This document shows positions 61,578 through 64,000 of a stretch of DNA of 64,000 nucleotides, piece after piece. The DNA is from Phoenix dactylifera (taxonomy: Eukaryota > Streptophyta > Magnoliopsida > Arecales > Arecaceae): positions 2,282,843-2,346,842 of the forward strand of contig NC_052401.1 of assembly GCF_009389715.1 (NCBI RefSeq), in the 5' to 3' direction. The notes under the pieces are model-generated. The model ran no database searches. It saw only the letters and a program-made list of their open reading frames with translations, and was not told the DNA's origin. Within the stretch, counting starts at the first letter, position 1. Every line of letters begins with the position of its first letter. A program made the translations under genes and the position numbers.

Positions 61578-62039
61578 ATGCTTTGCCACAGTTGCACCCA
61601 ACCTTCCGAGGAGAGAACTCGAGTATTGGATTCTCATGGAGACCAGATTTCATCCTTCGAGAATCTTCAAACAGAGAACTCGAAGGAATTCATTGGCCCC
61701 GACATGCCCTCGAATAATGGTGGCGGACGAAGGATAGTGCGCGCGAATCCTGAGAGCTCCCGGTGGGAGATCTCAAAGGAGGTCGGCTCTAAGGGACTGT
61801 CGGCCGAGGACTGTGGGAGAGAGAGACTGAAGAGGCACAGGATGGAGATGGAAGGCCGGGTTTGGATACCAGAGATCTGGGGGCAGGAGAGCCTGCTGAA
61901 GGATTGGATAGATTGTGCAGCCTTTGATAGATTTCTCGTCTCCAAGGGATTGATGCTGGCTCGAGAGGCTTTGGTGGAGGAATGCCGACGAGCGAACTCC
62001 AGCCCGCTGGGGATAGAGAACCGATGCTGGGGTAATTGA
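61578..62039 (+). CDS. BIC1: BIC1-like inhibitor of blue-light cryptochromes
   Basis: A single-exon frame of 153 residues from the ATG at 61578 to the TGA at 62037-62039. The conserved block lies at residues 80-139: GRERLKRHR, then [20 protein letters not shown], then a segment ending [14 protein letters not shown]. This matches the cryptochrome-interacting domain of the small plant BIC1/BIC2 proteins. The N-terminal half is acidic, polar and poorly conserved, as usual. BIC proteins bind photoexcited CRY2/CRY1 in the nucleus and block homodimerisation, damping blue-light responses. A start at an upstream codon is unlikely, because the preceding sequence is leader-like. A truncated LINE and a G-box lie just upstream. 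Whether it is nearer BIC1 or BIC2 is not decided. Confidence 0.85.
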   Translation: MLCHSCTQPSEERTRVLDSHGDQISSFENLQTENSKEFIGPDMPSNNGGGRRIVRANPESSRWEISKEVGSKGLSAEDCGRERLKRHRMEMEGRVWIPEIWGQESLLKDWIDCAAFDRFLVSKGLMLAREALVEECRRANSSPLGIENRCWGN

Positions 62040-62815
62040 TGGGCGGTCCGGTGTTGGACCGGAACCTAAGGAAAAGTCCCCTTTTTTTTTAGTCCCCAAG
62101 GTCATCTTGTGGGCTGGCCCTAATTTCGTTTCCTTTTTCTGTTATGAGACTATGTCTTTGTTATATTAAAATAAATAAAAACAAGATCTATAAGGATAGA
62201 TTACTTGCATGCATGTCCCCCTCTTGTCTGATAAAGTAGCATGTAGTTCTTCTGCCCGTCAGGGTTCATTCATGGACGAACTGTAAATTCTCTACATTGA
62301 TCTATTTATAACCATGCCTGCATCTTGATCCGAATTTAATTTATTCTTTCAGTAACAATAGCTCTCTCTTTTTTCATGAGTAAAAATTGGCAACAACAAA
62401 TTTAAACTATCCTTTTGTTTATCATCGCAAGATATATATTGTTTTATTCATACTTACGCCTTGCTTGGACTTAGAGAAATGGAGTGGAGAAAAAAAAAGG
62501 TTGTGATGCATAACGAACCTAGCTCTAATATCATTTATCACATATTCACAATCCAAAACTTTAAGTTATTGGAAGGAGGATCGGTCCAGGCTAATAAAAC
62601 TATGCAATACTTATTTTATTAATTAATATGGAACTATAACTCTAAACAATTCTTGCAAATTTTCATATTATTTTCTCCAAATGCTAATTCTTAATTAATA
62701 AAATAAAATAAGTATTAATTAATAAACAATAACTTAAAGAAATCATAGCCAACCTAAACAATGGTAATTGGTAAGGATTGAAGGAAATTGTCCGGGATGC
62801 GAGCTTGTCTGCATT
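62040..62815. other. 3' UTR of the BIC1-like gene and AT-rich spacer
   Basis: The first 100-200 bases are probably the 3' UTR. Further on, AATACTTATTTTATTAATTAAT (near 62608) and a near reverse complement (about 62690-62720) form an inverted repeat in AT-rich DNA. No gene is seen. Confidence 0.5.
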
Positions 62816-63097
62816 AGCGGTGCAATCGAGCCGAGCTGAGTTGAGTAGCTAGAGGCTCAAGCTCGACTCAACTCGAAATATTTAGACTTAAAGTTCGACT
62901 CAAGAACGATTGAACCTTAATATCCAAATTTTAACTTGAATCGAGAAAAAAAAAATAATATTCGAGATTGACTCAAATATCAACCTAGACAAACTCAAGC
63001 TCAAATTTAAATTTTGATCATAATATAAAAATATAATTAAAACAAAATATAATATAATATAATATAATATTTTAAATATTAAATTAATAATATATAT

Positions 63098-63133
<36 letters not shown>

Positions 63134-63253
63134 CGATTAGGGCCGTCGATAGGAGTGTTTTGCTGCTCGAAAATTGTTCGAGCTACGGCTAGTGGAGTCG
63201 AGCTTTGATCCAAGCCGAGCTTGGGCAGCTCCATCGTCTCATTTGCATCCCTA
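62816..63253. mobile_element. MITE, Mutator-like, inserted immediately upstream of a PPR gene
   Basis: A 438-bp AT-rich element. Its left end, AGCGGTGCAATCGAGCCGAGC, and the reverse complement of its right end, TAGGGATGCAAATGAGACG, are related inverted repeats. It is flanked by an imperfect 9-bp duplication, GTCTGCATT (62807-62815) and GTCTGCAAT (63254-63262). Both arms carry GAGCTCGAC/GTCGAGC-type motifs. The interior has an (AT)n tract at about 63100-63130. There is no coding capacity. Confidence 0.75.
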
Positions 63254-63308
63254 GTCTGCAATAAAGGCAGTCTCTCTCCCATCGTCTTCTTCTTCACGAG
63301 TTGAAGCC

Positions 63309-64000
63309 ATGGCTCTCATCAGACGCCCTTTCCTCCCCTCTTACCGTCCTCTCTCCACCATCACCTCTTTCCCATCTCCACTCCTCCATCGACCCTACGA
63401 CGAATCCTTAGAAGAAGAAGAAGAAAAGGAGTTGGAAGCAGAAAGTATAACCAATCGCTCCTACTGGACGAAGCGCATCCACTTCCTCTGCTCCACGGCC
63501 GGCGACCCCGACGCAGCCCTCCGCCTTCTCCATCGCCTCCGCCTCCGAGGCTTCGTCCCTGACTCCCTCAACCTTTCCAGTGTAATCCACTCCCTCTGCG
63601 ACGTCGGCCGCTCCGACGAGGCCCACCGTCGCCTCCTCCTCTCCACCGCCGCCGGCTGGCTCCCCGATGACCGCACCGCCAACGTCCTCCTTGCCCGCCT
63701 TCTCGACGCCGCCACCCCTTCCCTCACCCTCGCCGTCCTCCGCCGCCTCGCCGACGCCAAACCCGCCTTCGCCCCTTCCCTCACCAACTACAACCGCCTC
63801 GCCGACCACCTCTGCTCCCAAGGTCAACCCTTCGAGGCCCTCGGTCTCTTATCCGACATGAAGACCCGTGGCCGCCTCCCGGACGCCATCACCTACACAA
63901 CCCTCATCAATGGCTTCTGCCGGGCCGGGGAACTGCACGAGGCCCGCCGCCTGTTCGACAAAATGCTTAAAGGTGGCATCTTGCCCAATTCTCTCACCTA
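63309..64000 (+). CDS. Pentatricopeptide repeat protein, P class, N-terminal part (runs off the window)
   Basis: An open frame from the ATG at 63309 to the window end gives 230 complete codons without a stop. The first 22 residues (MALIRRPFLPSYRPLSTITS) are rich in Arg, Ser and Pro and lack acidic residues, as in a mitochondrial targeting peptide. A Glu run (GAA repeats, 63411-63428) follows. PPR motifs begin near residue 52 (SYWTKRIHFLC) and include VPDSLNLSSVIHSLCDVGRS, APSLTNYNRLADHLCSQGQP and PDAITYTTLINGFCRAGELH. The 35-residue spacing and the signature suggest the P class, which stabilises or processes organelle RNA. From memory the start resembles Arabidopsis At3g18020. The sequence is very GC-rich. 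A MITE ends 55 bp upstream. Confidence 0.92.
   Translation, partial: MALIRRPFLPSYRPLSTITSFPSPLLHRPYDESLEEEEEKELEAESITNRSYWTKRIHFLCSTAGDPDAALRLLHRLRLRGFVPDSLNLSSVIHSLCDVGRSDEAHRRLLLSTAAGWLPDDRTANVLLARLLDAATPSLTLAVLRRLADAKPAFAPSLTNYNRLADHLCSQGQPFEALGLLSDMKTRGRLPDAITYTTLINGFCRAGELHEARRLFDKMLKGGILPNSLT

Noticed and set aside
63408-63827. 139-codon minus-strand frame rich in Gly, Glu and Ala
   Set aside because: It is antisense to the GC-rich start of the second PPR gene, and its low-complexity composition mirrors that gene's codon bias.

Overview
The window is nuclear DNA of a flowering plant. Its genes are intron-rich with GT-AG splice sites and belong to plant-only families: an FtsZ2 plastid-division tubulin, two pentatricopeptide (PPR) proteins, a TGA-type bZIP factor, a FAR1-related protein and a BIC-like cryptochrome inhibitor. 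The GC-rich coding sequence of the right-end PPR gene, the GC-rich 5' leaders and the style of the repeats suggest a monocot, possibly a palm. That placement is inference. I saw no prokaryotic or viral gene system and no CRISPR array, and I noticed no tRNA or rRNA gene.

Layout, left to right. 1-1.1 kb: an LTR-derived fragment, then AT-rich intergenic DNA. 1.2-17.6 kb (+): a 15-exon gene for a plant-specific nuclear protein of about 1,360 residues, with a 397-bp Mutator-type MITE and an LTR-like fragment in its third coding intron. 20-25.3 kb (+): a decayed dual-specificity phosphatase gene with several stops and frame changes, still carrying an intron. 29.6-35.5 kb (-): an 11-exon TGA9/TGA10-like bZIP gene. 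36-45 kb: gene-poor DNA with a three-copy 490-bp tandem repeat, a hAT-type MITE, a second MITE-like element and microsatellites. 45.1-49.1 kb (-): a FAR1-related gene with two FAR1 domains; its 5'-UTR intron is filled by a degenerate tandem repeat that includes an old copy of the start-codon region. 51.4-56.8 kb (+): FtsZ2, 7 coding exons. 57.4-59.5 kb (-): an intronless DYW-class PPR gene, tail to tail with FtsZ2. 61.6-62.0 kb (+): a single-exon BIC1-like gene next to a truncated LINE. 63.3-64.0 kb (+): the 5' end of a second PPR gene that runs off the window, with a MITE ending 55 bp before its start codon.

The genes do not form a pathway. Loose themes are organelle function (FtsZ2, two PPR proteins) and light or developmental signalling (FAR1-related, BIC1-like, TGA). 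I found no undescribed biological system. The most unusual structures are the repeated 3' splice-site/start-codon unit in the FAR1-related leader intron, the multiply broken phosphatase gene, the 490-bp triplication, and transposon insertions lying against start codons. Exon boundaries were worked out by hand from reading-frame continuity and splice consensus. Homology calls rest on remembered family motifs, not on a search.
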